Positions 1 through 8,923 are shown, counted from the first letter of the stretch. The stretch: DNA of 64,000 bases from Streptomyces maremycinicus (GCF_001184025.1 NZ_BBYG01000008.1:558001-622000); one strand, 5' to 3'. Translations and numbers: made by a program. The notes: generated by a model not told the origin, from the sequence alone.

Positions 1-127
1 TGCGGCGGGGCCCTTCGGTGTGCGCGGGCCAGTCGGCTGCCTCGGCTCGGCTGCCTCGGCTTGGATGCTTCGGTTCGGCTGCCCCGGCTCGGCCGTAGGC
101 TCGGGCGCCCGGGCTCGGGCGCCCCGG
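1..127. repeat. GC-rich intergenic stretch with short direct repeats
   Basis: No gene is supported here. The stretch holds imperfect direct repeats of the word ggctgcctcggct, and two copies of gctcgggcgccc close to the stop codon of the lipoprotein gene. It fits the short tandem repeats seen in many other gaps of this window. Confidence 0.5.
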
Positions 128-916
128 CTACTTCAGCTTGGCGACCTGCGCGTCGACCACGGCCGCGGGGACGGTGCCCATGTCGCCGCCCTTCGACATC
201 GCGGCGAAGTTCACCGTGTAGAACGTGGCGATGGTGTTGCCCTTGCGCACCACCGTGGTGTGGAAGGTGGCCGTGCCCGCGCCGTCCATGTCGACGTCCG
301 CGGCGAACGCCACCGTCTCGTCGCCCTTCGCGGCACCCTTGTCCGCGGCGACCTTGGTGACCTTGGTGGTCTCACCCTCCGCCTTCAGGACGTAACCGCC
401 GGCGCAGCCCGTCACGCCGTCGGAGACGGCCTTCATGGCCTTCTCGGCGCCGTCGGCCTCGTACGACGAGAGGCCCACGAAGGTCAGGTCGACGTCGAAG
501 GCGGCCGCGATGTCCTCCGGCTGCGCGGTGGCGCCCGAGGCCTTGTCCTCCGAGACGGTGTTGCTGGCGTTGGCGTCCGTGTCACCCGGGGCGAGAGCGG
601 CCGTGGCCCAGGCCAGCGGGTCGCAGGCCGGCTTGTCGGTCTTCACGGCGGTCTTGGAGGACGGCAGGGTGTCGTCACCCGACTCGGACTTGAAGCCCTT
701 GAGTTCGCCCTGCGCGAGCAGCAGCTTCTCCAGTTCGGCGGTGGTGAGCGCCTTCGCGGCCGGAGCCGACGAGGAGGAGCCGGCGGACGAGGAGGAGGAC
801 GCCTTGGAGTCCGCGGAGTCCTTCGACCCGTCGTCCGAACATGCGGTGAGGAGGGAGAGCGACAGTGCGCTAATTGCGGCGGTGGCGCACAGCCGTGCCC
901 CCGGTGATCTCTTCAT
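128..916 (-). CDS. Secreted lipoprotein of unknown function
   Basis: A 262-residue protein with a lipoprotein signal: basic start, hydrophobic core and lipobox L-T-A-C with the acceptor Cys near residue 26. An Asp/Ser/Lys/Ala-rich linker and a folded domain from about residue 60 follow. It should be lipid-anchored on the outer face of the membrane. I recognise no catalytic motif. No ribosome binding site precedes the ATG. A TTGACT/CATAGT promoter-like pair ends 6 nt before it, so the transcript may be leaderless. It lies 42 bp downstream of the LAXTG surface-protein gene on the same strand, which suggests a shared envelope role. Lipoprotein assignment is secure; function is unknown. Confidence 0.85.
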   Translation of the reverse strand: MKRSPGARLCATAAISALSLSLLTACSDDGSKDSADSKASSSSSAGSSSSAPAAKALTTAELEKLLLAQGELKGFKSESGDDTLPSSKTAVKTDKPACDPLAWATAALAPGDTDANASNTVSEDKASGATAQPEDIAAAFDVDLTFVGLSSYEADGAEKAMKAVSDGVTGCAGGYVLKAEGETTKVTKVAADKGAAKGDETVAFAADVDMDGAGTATFHTTVVRKGNTIATFYTVNFAAMSKGGDMGTVPAAVVDAQVAKLK

Positions 917-958
917 GAGCGAACTATGAAGAGCCTGTCAAAGGACAGTCAAGTTCAT

Positions 959-1369
959 TCAAAAACCCAGGCGTTCCCGGCGAACGGAATAAACCACGAA
1001 TCCCGCACCGAGCGCGAGGAGGGTGGTGCCGCCGACGACGTACGGGGTCGTGTCGAAACTGCCGGTGTCGGCGAGCCGGACGCCGTCGTCGGCCGTGGTC
1101 CCGTCGGCGGTGTCGGCCGCCGTGTCCACCGCCGTTCCGGCCGCCGCCCCGGCCGTGCCGTGGTCGGCTGCGGCGTTGCCCGTGGTGGTGCCGGTCGTGC
1201 CGGCGGTCGTGGTCGTCGACGCGGCCCGTGCCTGGGTCGTGATCTGCGTCGTCGTGTCCGTTCTTGCCGGGGTGTCCTGGGACGCGTTCGCGGACGGGAC
1301 GAACCACAGGGCACCCAGCAGGGTCCCCGCGGCGGTGGCGGTCAGCAACGGACGTCGAGCGGATGACAC
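959..1369 (-). CDS. LAXTG-type sortase-anchored surface protein
   Basis: A 136-residue protein started at GTG 1369, chosen because a signal sequence begins there (SSARRPLLTATAAG, hydrophobic core, A-N-A cleavage site) and AAGGGG lies 11 nt upstream. The mature part is a Thr/Ala/Asp-rich low-complexity stalk. The C terminus shows the sorting signal L-A-D-T-G, a hydrophobic span of about 20 residues and a basic tail R-R-E-R. LAXTG is the motif known for class E sortases of Streptomyces. The protein is therefore expected to be covalently linked to peptidoglycan. No sortase gene lies in the window. An upstream ATG (position 1480) would add residues before the signal peptide and is less likely. 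Confidence 0.8.
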   Translation of the reverse strand: MSSARRPLLTATAAGTLLGALWFVPSANASQDTPARTDTTTQITTQARAASTTTTAGTTGTTTGNAAADHGTAGAAAGTAVDTAADTADGTTADDGVRLADTGSFDTTPYVVGGTTLLALGAGFVVYSVRRERLGF

Positions 1370-1478
1370 GGAATATCTATCCCCTTGTGGCGCTGGCGAA
1401 TTGGCCGTGTGGTCCGATGCTAATGAAAGTCGCGGGTCGCGGGAAAGTTGCGGGAGCTGTGAGCCGTACGCTCCGGCC

Positions 1479-1835
1479 ATGACTACTGAAGAGACATCAC
1501 GTTTTGTACGGATCAGGGTGGAAGTGCTCCTCGAGGTGCACGACGACATCGCCGTGACGACCGCGGCGCTGCGGCGGATCGCCGACGACGCGGAGCTTCC
1601 GGACGCCGAGCGCGCGCACGCCGAGGGTGCTGTGACGGAGGACACCGCGGAGGCCCTCGCCTATCTCGTCGACCCGTTCGACCTGGTGGGGCAGGTGCCC
1701 GGGGTGGAACTCCAGCAGGCGTCCTGGTCCAGTGAACGGGTCGACTACGACCCGGATTCGCCGGAGTGGGACCTCGACGAGGATGATGTCGACGAGGATG
1801 ACGAGGCGGACGGCGAAGAAGGCCGCATCGGCTGA
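1479..1835 (+). CDS. Small acidic protein of unknown function
   Basis: A 118-residue soluble protein that opens with MTTEETSRFVRI and ends in a strongly acidic Asp/Glu tail (residues ~85-115). The central part is helical and contains a proline-glycine turn. No catalytic motif, membrane segment or signal peptide is visible. The ATG at 1479 is used because longer reading upstream runs into the divergent surface-protein promoter region. It is transcribed away from that gene and followed by a hairpin terminator. Proteins of this shape are common conserved hypotheticals in Streptomyces; I cannot assign a function. Confidence 0.75.
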   Translation: MTTEETSRFVRIRVEVLLEVHDDIAVTTAALRRIADDAELPDAERAHAEGAVTEDTAEALAYLVDPFDLVGQVPGVELQQASWSSERVDYDPDSPEWDLDEDDVDEDDEADGEEGRIG

Positions 1836-1854
1836 CCGTTCCGGGAAACTCGTG

Positions 1855-1882
1855 ACCCCGGACGGCAACCGCCGACCGGGGT
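1855..1882 (+). terminator. Hairpin terminator after the acidic protein gene
   Basis: Arms ACCCCGG (1855-1861) and CCGGGGT (1876-1882) enclose a loop that can itself pair GGC with GCC. The hairpin is followed by ttcctc rather than a true T-run, as is common in high-GC genomes. It starts 19 bp after the stop codon. Confidence 0.6.
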
Positions 1883-2050
1883 TTCCTCGTCTCACCAGAC
1901 GCACGAACCGACACCCGCACCATCCGCGCCGCGAACGTGGCGTGCCCCACACCTCCGGGAAAGTGGAACGGGGGGAACCGGTCGTAGCGTTGATGTTCTT
2001 GACGGGGACTCTCTGGGTTCTGGTATTCGGCAACGATGGAGAAGCGTGTG

Positions 2051-3298
2051 ATGACGGACAGTAGGCGGCGCCGAGGTCTGATGGCCGCGTCCGCACTGCT
2101 CGGCGGTGTTCTGGTGCTCTCTGCGTGTTCCGGCAGCGACAGTGACGCGGCCGACGGCGGAGGCAGTTCCTCACAGGCCCAGGCCGACGAGGCGGCGGCC
2201 AAGAAGTCCTCCGAGGCCCAGATCAAGATCACACCCGCGGACGGCTCGGACAACGCCTCCATCAACAACTCGGCCGCGGTCACGGTGAGCAAGGGCACGC
2301 TCACCACGGTGACGATGACCACCTCCGACGGCACGGCCGTCGAGGGCGCGCTCTCCGCGGACAAGACCAGCTGGAAGCCGAACGCCCAGCTCGAGCGCTC
2401 CACCACCTACAAGGTGGCGGCCGAGGCGAAGGACTCCAGCGGCCTCGTGGCGCACGAGAACGCCTCCTTCACCACGGTCTCCCCGGACAACAGCTTCATA
2501 GGCAACTTCACGCCGGAGAACGGTTCGACCGTCGGCGTGGGCATGCCGGTGTCGATCAACTTCAACAAGGAGATCACCAACAAGGCGGCCGTGCAGAAGG
2601 GCGTCACGGTCACCTCCACCAGCGGTCAGGAGGTCGTCTGCCACTGGTTCTCCACCCAGCGCATGGACTGCCGTCCCGAGGACTACTGGAAGGAGAACTC
2701 CACCGTCACGCTGAAGCTCGCGCTCGACGGGGTGGAGGGCGCCGACGGTGTCATCGGTGTCCAGCAGAAGACGGTCACCTTCAAGGTCGGCCGCAACCAG
2801 GTCTCCTACGTCGACGCGAAGACCAAGCAGATGAAGGTCACGCACAACGGCGCGGTCATCAAGACCATCCCGATCTCGGCCGGCTCGCCCGACAACAAGA
2901 CGTACGAGGGCCAGATGGTGATGTCGGAGAAGTTCAAGGAGACGCGCATGAACGGCGCGACCGTGGGCTTCACCGATGACGACGGCAAGGGCGAGTACGA
3001 CATCAAGGACGTCCCGCACGCCATCCGCCTCACCAACTCCGGCACCTTCGTGCACGGCAACTACTGGGGCGCGAAGTCCATCTTCGGCTCGGTGAACACC
3101 AGCCACGGCTGCGTCGGTCTGTCCGACACCAAGGGCGCCAACGACTCGGGCACGGCGGGCTACTGGTTCTACACCAACTCCATCGTCGGTGACGTCGTGG
3201 TGGTCAAGAACACCGGCGACAAGACGGTCTCCCCGGACAACGGCCTCAACGGCTGGAACATGGACTGGGCGCAGTGGAAGGCGGGTTCGGCCGTCTGA
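2051..3298 (+). CDS. L,D-transpeptidase lipoprotein (YkuD domain)
   Basis: A 415-residue envelope enzyme that forms 3-3 peptidoglycan cross-links. The sequence shows a lipoprotein signal with lipobox L-S-A-C, a Ser/Ala/Lys linker, two Ig-like regions of the kind found in mycobacterial-type Ldt (about residues 50-230), and a C-terminal YkuD domain. The catalytic signature is visible: F-V-H-G-N-Y-W and, about 20 residues later, S-H-G-C-V with the nucleophilic Cys near residue 353. The ATG at 2051 is preferred over the ATG at 2036 because GGAGAAG lies 6 nt before it. The gene stands alone between two hairpins. Family assignment is secure; which Ldt paralogue it is cannot be told from sequence alone. 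Confidence 0.93.
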   Translation: MTDSRRRRGLMAASALLGGVLVLSACSGSDSDAADGGGSSSQAQADEAAAKKSSEAQIKITPADGSDNASINNSAAVTVSKGTLTTVTMTTSDGTAVEGALSADKTSWKPNAQLERSTTYKVAAEAKDSSGLVAHENASFTTVSPDNSFIGNFTPENGSTVGVGMPVSINFNKEITNKAAVQKGVTVTSTSGQEVVCHWFSTQRMDCRPEDYWKENSTVTLKLALDGVEGADGVIGVQQKTVTFKVGRNQVSYVDAKTKQMKVTHNGAVIKTIPISAGSPDNKTYEGQMVMSEKFKETRMNGATVGFTDDDGKGEYDIKDVPHAIRLTNSGTFVHGNYWGAKSIFGSVNTSHGCVGLSDTKGANDSGTAGYWFYTNSIVGDVVVVKNTGDKTVSPDNGLNGWNMDWAQWKAGSAV

Positions 3299-3340
3299 GG
3301 CGGTTCCTGACGGTCGCTCGACAGTCCCCACACAGCTTTA

Positions 3341-3366
3341 CGGTGCCGCCCCCAGGGGCGGCACCG
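3341..3366 (+). terminator. Hairpin terminator after the L,D-transpeptidase gene
   Basis: CGGTGCCGCCCC (3341-3352) pairs with GGGGCGGCACCG (3355-3366), a 10-12 bp GC stem about 40 bp after the stop codon. It separates the transpeptidase from the ABC transporter pair. Confidence 0.75.
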
Positions 3367-3452
3367 GTGTTTCCGGGGCCGATCACAGCCTTCTCATCGT
3401 TCTCTTATTTCGGCCTTATCCTGTCATCACGCGCGGTACCTACCGTGCGGCC

Positions 3453-4931
3453 ATGTTCTTCACCTACCTGAGGCGCGAACTGCGCCGCCGTAGAAAAGCG
3501 GCCCTCGTCGTCGCCTCCGGGCTCGCGCTGGGCATCGCGCTGGTCATCGTGGTCACCTCCGTCTCCTCCGGCATGGGGAAGGCCCAGGACAAGGTCCTCC
3601 AGTCCCTGTACGGCCTCGGCACGGACATGACCGTCACCAAGGCGGCCTCGCCCGCCGCGAGCGCCTCGGACCGTCCGCGCTTCCAGTTCGACGCGCAGGA
3701 CGAGGACTCCGACGCCGAGCAGAGCACCGACCGCGTCATGGTGCAGGGCTTCCAGACCCTGTCCACCGCGACCGTCACCAAAGTCGCCGAGCAGGGCGGT
3801 GTCTCCGACGCGGTCGGCGGACTGAGCCTCCAAGTGCTGAAGGTCGACGGCCAGTTCACCCGCGGCCAGTTCCAGCAGAACGGCAACGGCGGCCAGCAGG
3901 GCGGCGGCGCCGGCGGCAACGGCGGCGGCAGCGGCAGCGGCCAGCCGCAGGGTGAAGTGCGGGGCGGCGGGGCCAACTTCGACGTCAACAGCTACTCCGT
4001 CTACGGCACCGACGTCACCCGGCCCGCCCTCGGCCCGCTGACCTCCTCGACGATCACCAGCGGCCGCACCTTCAAGACCACCGAGAACAACGGCAAGGTC
4101 GCGATCCTCGACTCGGCGTACGCCAAGGAGAAGTCGCTCAAGGTCGGCTCCACGCTGACCATCAGCAAGGTCAAGTTCTCCGTCATCGGCATCGCCACGG
4201 CCGACAGCGGTGACGCCGCCGCCAACGTCTACCTTCCGCTGACCCAGGCCCAGACCCTCAGCGACTCCAAGGACAAGGTCACGACGATCTACGTCAAGGC
4301 GACCGACTCCCAGAAGATCGACAGCGTCAAGTCGACGATCCAGAAGAACGTCTCGGGCACGACGGTGACCACCTCCGCCGACCTCGCGGACACCGTCTCC
4401 GGCTCCCTCTCCACGGCCTCCTCGCTCGCCACCAACGTCGGCAAGTGGCTGTCCATCGCGGTCCTGATCGCCGCCTTCCTGGTCGCCGGTCTGCTCACCT
4501 CCTCGGCGGTCTCCCGCCGCGTCCGCGAGTTCGGCACGCTGAAGGCGCTGGGCTGGAAGTCCGGCCGGGTCACCCGGCAGGTCGTCGGCGAGGCCATGGT
4601 CAACGGTCTGCTGGGCGGTGCCCTGGGCATCGCGCTGGGCCTGGCCGGCGCGTACGTCGTGACCGCCATCAGCCCCACCCTCCAGGCCCAGCTGGGCGGC
4701 GGCGGTGGTGGCGGCGGCCAGGGCGGCCCCGGCGGTGGCGGCGGCTTCGGCGGCCCCGGTCGCCAGACGGCGGCCAAGACCCTCGACGTGGCGCTGACGG
4801 CGCCGGTGAGCGTCACCACGGTGGCCGTCGCGGTGGGTCTCGCCGTGGCCGGCGGTCTGATCGCCGGGGCGTTCGGCGGCTGGCGCGCCTCGCGGCTGCG
4901 CCCCGCCGACGCGCTGCGCCGCGTCGAGTAG
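3453..4931 (+). CDS. ABC transporter permease, FtsX/MacB type
   Basis: A 492-residue membrane protein with the MacB-family layout. One transmembrane helix sits near residues 15-40, followed by a large extracytoplasmic domain (about 45-320) and three C-terminal helices that form the FtsX core; the cytoplasmic motif V-R-E-F-G-T-L-K-A-L-G is typical of the family. Two glycine-rich stretches are unusual: one in the periplasmic-type domain around residues 145-175 and one between the last helices around 410-435. The ATG at 3453 gives a basic N terminus (YLRRELRRRRK) before the first helix. Its ATPase partner follows 46 bp downstream. The substrate is unknown; relatives export peptides or act on envelope stress. 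Confidence 0.9.
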   Translation: MFFTYLRRELRRRRKAALVVASGLALGIALVIVVTSVSSGMGKAQDKVLQSLYGLGTDMTVTKAASPAASASDRPRFQFDAQDEDSDAEQSTDRVMVQGFQTLSTATVTKVAEQGGVSDAVGGLSLQVLKVDGQFTRGQFQQNGNGGQQGGGAGGNGGGSGSGQPQGEVRGGGANFDVNSYSVYGTDVTRPALGPLTSSTITSGRTFKTTENNGKVAILDSAYAKEKSLKVGSTLTISKVKFSVIGIATADSGDAAANVYLPLTQAQTLSDSKDKVTTIYVKATDSQKIDSVKSTIQKNVSGTTVTTSADLADTVSGSLSTASSLATNVGKWLSIAVLIAAFLVAGLLTSSAVSRRVREFGTLKALGWKSGRVTRQVVGEAMVNGLLGGALGIALGLAGAYVVTAISPTLQAQLGGGGGGGGQGGPGGGGGFGGPGRQTAAKTLDVALTAPVSVTTVAVAVGLAVAGGLIAGAFGGWRASRLRPADALRRVE

Positions 4932-4977
4932 CCGAACCGCCCCACCCCTCATACGCACACCAGGAGTTGTTGTCCCC

Positions 4978-5664
4978 ATGTACGAACTCAGAGGCGTCAC
5001 CAAGCGCTACAGCCGGGGCAAGGAGACGGTCCACGCCCTCGCCGGCGTCGACCTGACCATCCCGGACGGCGACCGGCTCGTCATCCAGGGCCCCACCGGC
5101 GGCGGCAAGTCCACGCTGCTCCAGATGATCGGCGCGCTCGACCGGCCGTCCGAGGGCGAGATCGTCCTCGACGGCGTCGACCTGGCCAAGCTCTCCGAGG
5201 CCCGGCTGACGAAGGTGCGCAGCGAGAACATCGGCTTCGTCTTCCAGTCCTTCAACCTCATCCCGACGCTCAACGCGCAGGAGAACGTCGAGACCGCGCT
5301 CGTCCCGCTCGGCGTGAAGGTCAAGGAGCGGCGCGAGCGGGCCGCCGAGGCGCTGCGGTCCGTCGGCCTGGGCGAGCGCCTCGGCCACCTGCCGTCCGAG
5401 ATGTCCGGCGGCCAGCAGCAGCGCGTCGCGATCGCCCGCGCGCTGGTCAAGCAGCCGAAGGTGCTGCTCGCCGACGAGCCCACCGGCAACCTCGACGAGA
5501 GCATGCGCGACGAGATCATGGACGTGCTCCACACCATGTGGAAGGAGCACGGGCTGACCTTCATCATGGTCACCCACGACTCTTCGATCGCGAAGAAGGC
5601 CCCGCGGGTGGCGACGATCCGCAAGGGCAAGATCACGGTGAAGGAGAACGCCGCCGCCTCCTGA
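4978..5664 (+). CDS. ABC transporter ATPase, MacB/LolD type
   Basis: A 228-residue ATPase that powers the preceding permease. Walker A is G-P-T-G-G-G-K-S-T (about residues 38-46), the Q-loop is F-V-F-Q-S-F-N-L, the signature is M-S-G-G-Q-Q-Q-R, and Walker B is V-L-L-A-D-E-P with the switch His in V-T-H-D. Length is normal for the LolD/MacB class. An AGGAG lies upstream of the ATG, slightly further than usual. With the permease it makes a two-gene operon. No two-component or response-regulator genes flank it, so there is no hint that it belongs to an antimicrobial-peptide sensing module. Confidence 0.93.
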   Translation: MYELRGVTKRYSRGKETVHALAGVDLTIPDGDRLVIQGPTGGGKSTLLQMIGALDRPSEGEIVLDGVDLAKLSEARLTKVRSENIGFVFQSFNLIPTLNAQENVETALVPLGVKVKERRERAAEALRSVGLGERLGHLPSEMSGGQQQRVAIARALVKQPKVLLADEPTGNLDESMRDEIMDVLHTMWKEHGLTFIMVTHDSSIAKKAPRVATIRKGKITVKENAAAS

Positions 5665-5703
5665 CCCGGCGCTCCTGGGTGCTTGCGACCGGGTGCCCCC
5701 ACG

Positions 5704-5763
5704 GGGCCACCCGGCCGCGGGCCACCCGGCCGCGGGCCACCCGGCCGCGGGCCACCCGGCCGC
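5704..5763. repeat. 15-bp tandem repeat, four perfect copies
   Basis: The unit GGGCCACCCGGCCGC is repeated at 5704, 5719, 5734 and 5749. Each copy is partly self-complementary (GGCCgcGGGCC), so the transcript can fold. It starts 40 bp after the ATPase stop codon and may add terminator-like structure. Confidence 0.9.
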
Positions 5764-5881
5764 GGGCGGGGCGGCCGGGCGGGCGCGGGTCGGGCGGGGC
5801 GTGGCGTGGGTTCGCTGAGCGCTGAGCGAACGGCCGCCGGAAGACGAGCCTCCGGGGGACCGTTCGTGCTTGCGTGGGCCC

Positions 5882-6673
5882 ATGACGGCACCCGAGACAC
5901 CCACGCCCCGCACCACCGTCGAGTACATCCGGTACCGGATCCCCGAGGACCGGTCCGCGGAGTTCCTGGCCGCGTACAGCCGCGCCGCGCGTGAGCTGGC
6001 GGCCTCCCCGCACTGCGTCGACTACGAACTCGCCCGCTGCGAGGAGGACTTCGGGCACTACATCCTGCGGATCACCTGGACGTCGACCGAGGACCACCTG
6101 GAGGGCTTCCGCGCCTCGGACCTGTTCCCCGCCTTCCTCGCGGAGATCCGCCCGTACATCGGGCACATCGACGAGATGCGCCACTACAAGGTCACCTCGG
6201 TGCGCGGTACGGGCTCCGCCGTGCCCACGCTGTACACCTGGGCGGGCGGCGCCGAGGCCTTCGCCCGGCTCACCGAGGCCTTCTACGCCAAGGTGCTCCA
6301 GGACGACCTGCTCGCACCGGTCTTCGCGGGCCTCGCCCCCGAGCACGCCGAGCACGTGGCCCTCTGGCTCGCGGAGGTCTTCGGCGGGCCGCCGGGCTAC
6401 TCCTCGACCCAGGGCGGGCACAGCCACATGGTCGCCAAGCACTTCGGCCGGGACATCACCGAGCCGCAGCGCCGCCGCTGGGTCAACCTCATCCAGGACG
6501 CGGCCGACGAGGCGGGACTGCCGACGGACGCCGAGTTCCGTTCGGCGTTCCTCGCCTACGTGGAATGGGGCACGCGCCTCGCCGTCCACTTCTCCGGCCC
6601 CGACGCCAAGCCGCCGTCCGAACAGCCGGTACCGGCATGGGGCTGGGGCGCGGCCCCGCCCTACCAGGGCTGA
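5882..6673 (+). CDS. Antibiotic-biosynthesis-monooxygenase / group II truncated hemoglobin fusion
   Basis: A 263-residue two-domain protein. Residues ~10-100 form an ABM-type ferredoxin-like domain (V-E-Y-I-R-Y-R-I at the start, then a His-rich end). Residues ~115-245 form a group II truncated globin: a B10-type Tyr in A-F-Y-A-K-V, the W-L-A-E-V-F-G-G-P motif, a proximal His candidate in M-V-A-K-H-F, and the group II Trp in R-R-W-V-N. Such ABM-globin chimeras have been described in Streptomyces avermitilis. The role is thought to be oxygen- or NO-linked chemistry on small quinone-like molecules, but no substrate is settled. ATG 5882 is chosen by family start; the in-frame TTG 5870 is possible. 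Confidence 0.88.
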   Translation: MTAPETPTPRTTVEYIRYRIPEDRSAEFLAAYSRAARELAASPHCVDYELARCEEDFGHYILRITWTSTEDHLEGFRASDLFPAFLAEIRPYIGHIDEMRHYKVTSVRGTGSAVPTLYTWAGGAEAFARLTEAFYAKVLQDDLLAPVFAGLAPEHAEHVALWLAEVFGGPPGYSSTQGGHSHMVAKHFGRDITEPQRRRWVNLIQDAADEAGLPTDAEFRSAFLAYVEWGTRLAVHFSGPDAKPPSEQPVPAWGWGAAPPYQG

Positions 6674-6736
6674 CGACCCCGAAGAGGCAGGCGCGACTCT
6701 CGGGCGGACGGGCGCTCGGACACTTGGGTGCTCCGA

Positions 6737-6768
6737 CACTCGGGCACTCGGGCACTCGGGCACTCGGA
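6737..6768. repeat. 8-bp tandem repeat
   Basis: The unit cactcggg (last copy slightly altered) is repeated four times between the globin fusion gene and the convergent regulator gene. Looser copies continue on both sides, from about 6715 to 6790. Confidence 0.75.
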
Positions 6769-6803
6769 CGCTCGGGTGCTCGAATGCTCCGGTGGAGGCG
6801 GTC

Positions 6804-7709
6804 TCAGGCGGACGGCGCCTGGGAGTCCGCTCCCGCGCGCGTCGCGTCGACGCCCCAGCTCGCCAGCAGCCGCAGCGCCTCCGCAGAGGCCGATCCCGGT
6901 TCGGCGTGGTAGGTCACCATCGTCAGTTCGCCGTCGCCCGCCAGCCTGAACCCCTCGAAGTTCAGGGAGAGCTCGCCGACCAGCGGATGCCTCAGCAGCT
7001 TCACCCCGTGGCTCTTCTCCTTGACGTCGTGGGTCGCCCACAACCGCCGGAAGTCCTCGCTCTTCACCGACAGCTGCCCCACCAGCGCGGACAGCCGCGG
7101 GTCGTCCGGATAGCAGCCCGCGTCCATGCGCAGGGCGCAGACGATGTCGATCGCCTTCTGCTCCCAGTCCACGAAGAGGTCCCGGTACTCGGGGCGCAGG
7201 AACACCAGCCGCGCCCAGTTGCGCTCCGCGGGCGGCAGCTCCGCCCAGTCGCCGAAGACCGCCGCCGCCATCCGGTTCCAGCCCAGGATCTCGGTGCGCC
7301 GCCCGATGAGGTACGCCGGCACCGAGTCCATCGTGTCCAGCAGCTGCCGCAGCGGCCCCCGCACCTGCTGGGTCGGCGCGGCCTGCTTCTTCTTGTGCTT
7401 CGGCTTCGCCAGGTGGGTGAGATGCGCGTGCTCCGCGTCGGAGAGCCGCAGCGCCCTGGCGATGGAGTCCAGCACCTCCGCCGACACGTTCCGCCCGTTG
7501 CCCTGCTCCAGGCGCGTGTAATACGCCACCGACACCCCGGCCAGCTGCGCCAGCTCCTCGCGGCGCAGCCCCGGCACCCTGCGGTGCCGTCCGAAGTCCG
7601 GCAGCCCCACGTCCTCCGGCTTCAGCCTGGCCCGCCGGGTGCGCAGGAACTCGCTGAGCTCGGCACGCCGGTCCAGGGGGGCTCCTGCGGGTTCGGGGTG
7701 TTCGTCCAT
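6804..7709 (-). CDS. XRE-family regulator with MmyB-like ligand domain
   Basis: A 301-residue transcription factor. A helix-turn-helix spans about residues 50-80 (R-R-E-E-L-A-Q-L-A-G-V-S-V-A-Y-Y-T-R-L-E-Q-G). A C-terminal MmyB-like domain follows (about 110-280) with the family words A-Y-L-I-G-R-R and W-N-R-M-A. Related Streptomyces regulators usually control the oxidoreductase gene transcribed next to them, and here a zinc alcohol dehydrogenase diverges 173 bp away. ATG 7709 is selected because the family starts just before the helix-turn-helix. Control of the dehydrogenase by a small ligand is inferred from gene order. Confidence 0.9.
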   Translation of the reverse strand: MDEHPEPAGAPLDRRAELSEFLRTRRARLKPEDVGLPDFGRHRRVPGLRREELAQLAGVSVAYYTRLEQGNGRNVSAEVLDSIARALRLSDAEHAHLTHLAKPKHKKKQAAPTQQVRGPLRQLLDTMDSVPAYLIGRRTEILGWNRMAAAVFGDWAELPPAERNWARLVFLRPEYRDLFVDWEQKAIDIVCALRMDAGCYPDDPRLSALVGQLSVKSEDFRRLWATHDVKEKSHGVKLLRHPLVGELSLNFEGFRLAGDGELTMVTYHAEPGSASAEALRLLASWGVDATRAGADSQAPSA

Positions 7710-7882
7710 GCCGTCCAGTATTCCCGGTCGTACGCACACGAGCCTGACCCCGCCAGTGGTAGGCACAGCGAACATACGCAGAGGCGTGACCTGGGTGAAT
7801 GTTGTGCGGTGGGGCAGGCTGGAGGTCGTACCCGGCCGGAAGGCAGGCCGGAACACGAACCCCTCGCTAGGAGATCCCCGGC

Positions 7883-8923
7883 ATGACCACCGTTTCCGCG
7901 TACGCCGCACCCTCCGCCAAGGCTCCGCTGGAGCGCACGACGATCGAACGCCGCGCGGTGCGCGAGTTCGACGTCCTGATCGACATCGAGTTCGCCGGGA
8001 TCTGTCACTCGGACATCCACCAGGCCCGGGAGGGCTGGGGCGAGGCGATCTTCCCGATGGTGCCCGGCCACGAGATCGCGGGCGTCGTCTCCGAGGTCGG
8101 CCCCGGCGTCACCCGGTTCGCCGTCGGCGACCGCGTGGGCGTCGGCTGCCTGGTCGACTCCTGCCGTGAGTGCGACAACTGCAAGGCCGGCCTGGAGCAG
8201 TACTGCACCGGCGGCAGCGTCGGCACGTACAACGCCATCGGCAAGGACGGCGAGCCCACCTACGGCGGCTACGCGCAGAAGATCGTCGTGGACGAGAACT
8301 ACGTCGTCCGCATCCCCGACGGCCTCGCGCTCGACGTCGCCGCGCCGCTGCTCTGCGCCGGCATCACCACGTACTCCCCGCTGAAGCACTGGAACGCCGG
8401 CCCCGGCAAGAAGGTCGCGATCCTCGGCATGGGCGGCCTCGGCCACATGGGCGTCAAGATCGCGCACGCCCTCGGCGCCGAGGTGACCGTCCTGTCCCAG
8501 TCGCTGCGCAAGAAGGACGACGGCCTGAAGCTGGGCGCCGACCACTACTACGCCACCAGCGACGAGAACACCTTCAAGGAGCTGAAGGGCACCTTCGACC
8601 TCATCCTCTCGACGGTCTCCGCCCCGCTGAACCTGGACGCCTACCTGTCCCTCCTCAAGACCGACGGCGCCTTCGTGAACGTCGGCGCGCCCGAGGAGCC
8701 CGTCGCCCTCAACCTGTTCTCGGTGATCGGCGGCCGCAAGACCCTGGCCGGCTCCGGCATCGGCGGCATCCAGGAGACCCAGGAGATGCTGGACTTCTGC
8801 GCCGAGCACGGCTTCGGCGCCGAGATCGAGCTGATCAGCGCCGACCAGATCAACGAGGCGTACGAGCGGGTGCTCGCCAGCGACGTCCGCTACCGGTTCG
8901 TCATCGACACGTCGACGATCTGA
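7883..8923 (+). CDS. Zinc-dependent alcohol dehydrogenase, cinnamyl-alcohol-dehydrogenase-like
   Basis: A 346-residue medium-chain dehydrogenase that should reduce aldehydes with NAD(P)H. The catalytic zinc ligands are visible in G-I-C-H-S-D and P-G-H-E-I-A-G. The structural zinc site is [15 protein letters not shown]. The nucleotide fold has [10 protein letters not shown]. Length and motifs match the YahK/AdhC subgroup, which acts on a broad range of aldehydes. It diverges from the XRE/MmyB gene and is probably regulated by it, possibly as an aldehyde or electrophile stress response. The start ATG follows a GGAG. Confidence 0.93.
   Translation: MTTVSAYAAPSAKAPLERTTIERRAVREFDVLIDIEFAGICHSDIHQAREGWGEAIFPMVPGHEIAGVVSEVGPGVTRFAVGDRVGVGCLVDSCRECDNCKAGLEQYCTGGSVGTYNAIGKDGEPTYGGYAQKIVVDENYVVRIPDGLALDVAAPLLCAGITTYSPLKHWNAGPGKKVAILGMGGLGHMGVKIAHALGAEVTVLSQSLRKKDDGLKLGADHYYATSDENTFKELKGTFDLILSTVSAPLNLDAYLSLLKTDGAFVNVGAPEEPVALNLFSVIGGRKTLAGSGIGGIQETQEMLDFCAEHGFGAEIELISADQINEAYERVLASDVRYRFVIDTSTI

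Noticed and set aside
3405..5003. Long open frame opposite the ABC permease (and many like it across the window)
   Set aside because: High G+C leaves few stop codons in the shadow frames. The opposite strand has clear domains and codon bias, while the shadow proteins are Gly/Arg/Ala-rich with no motifs.
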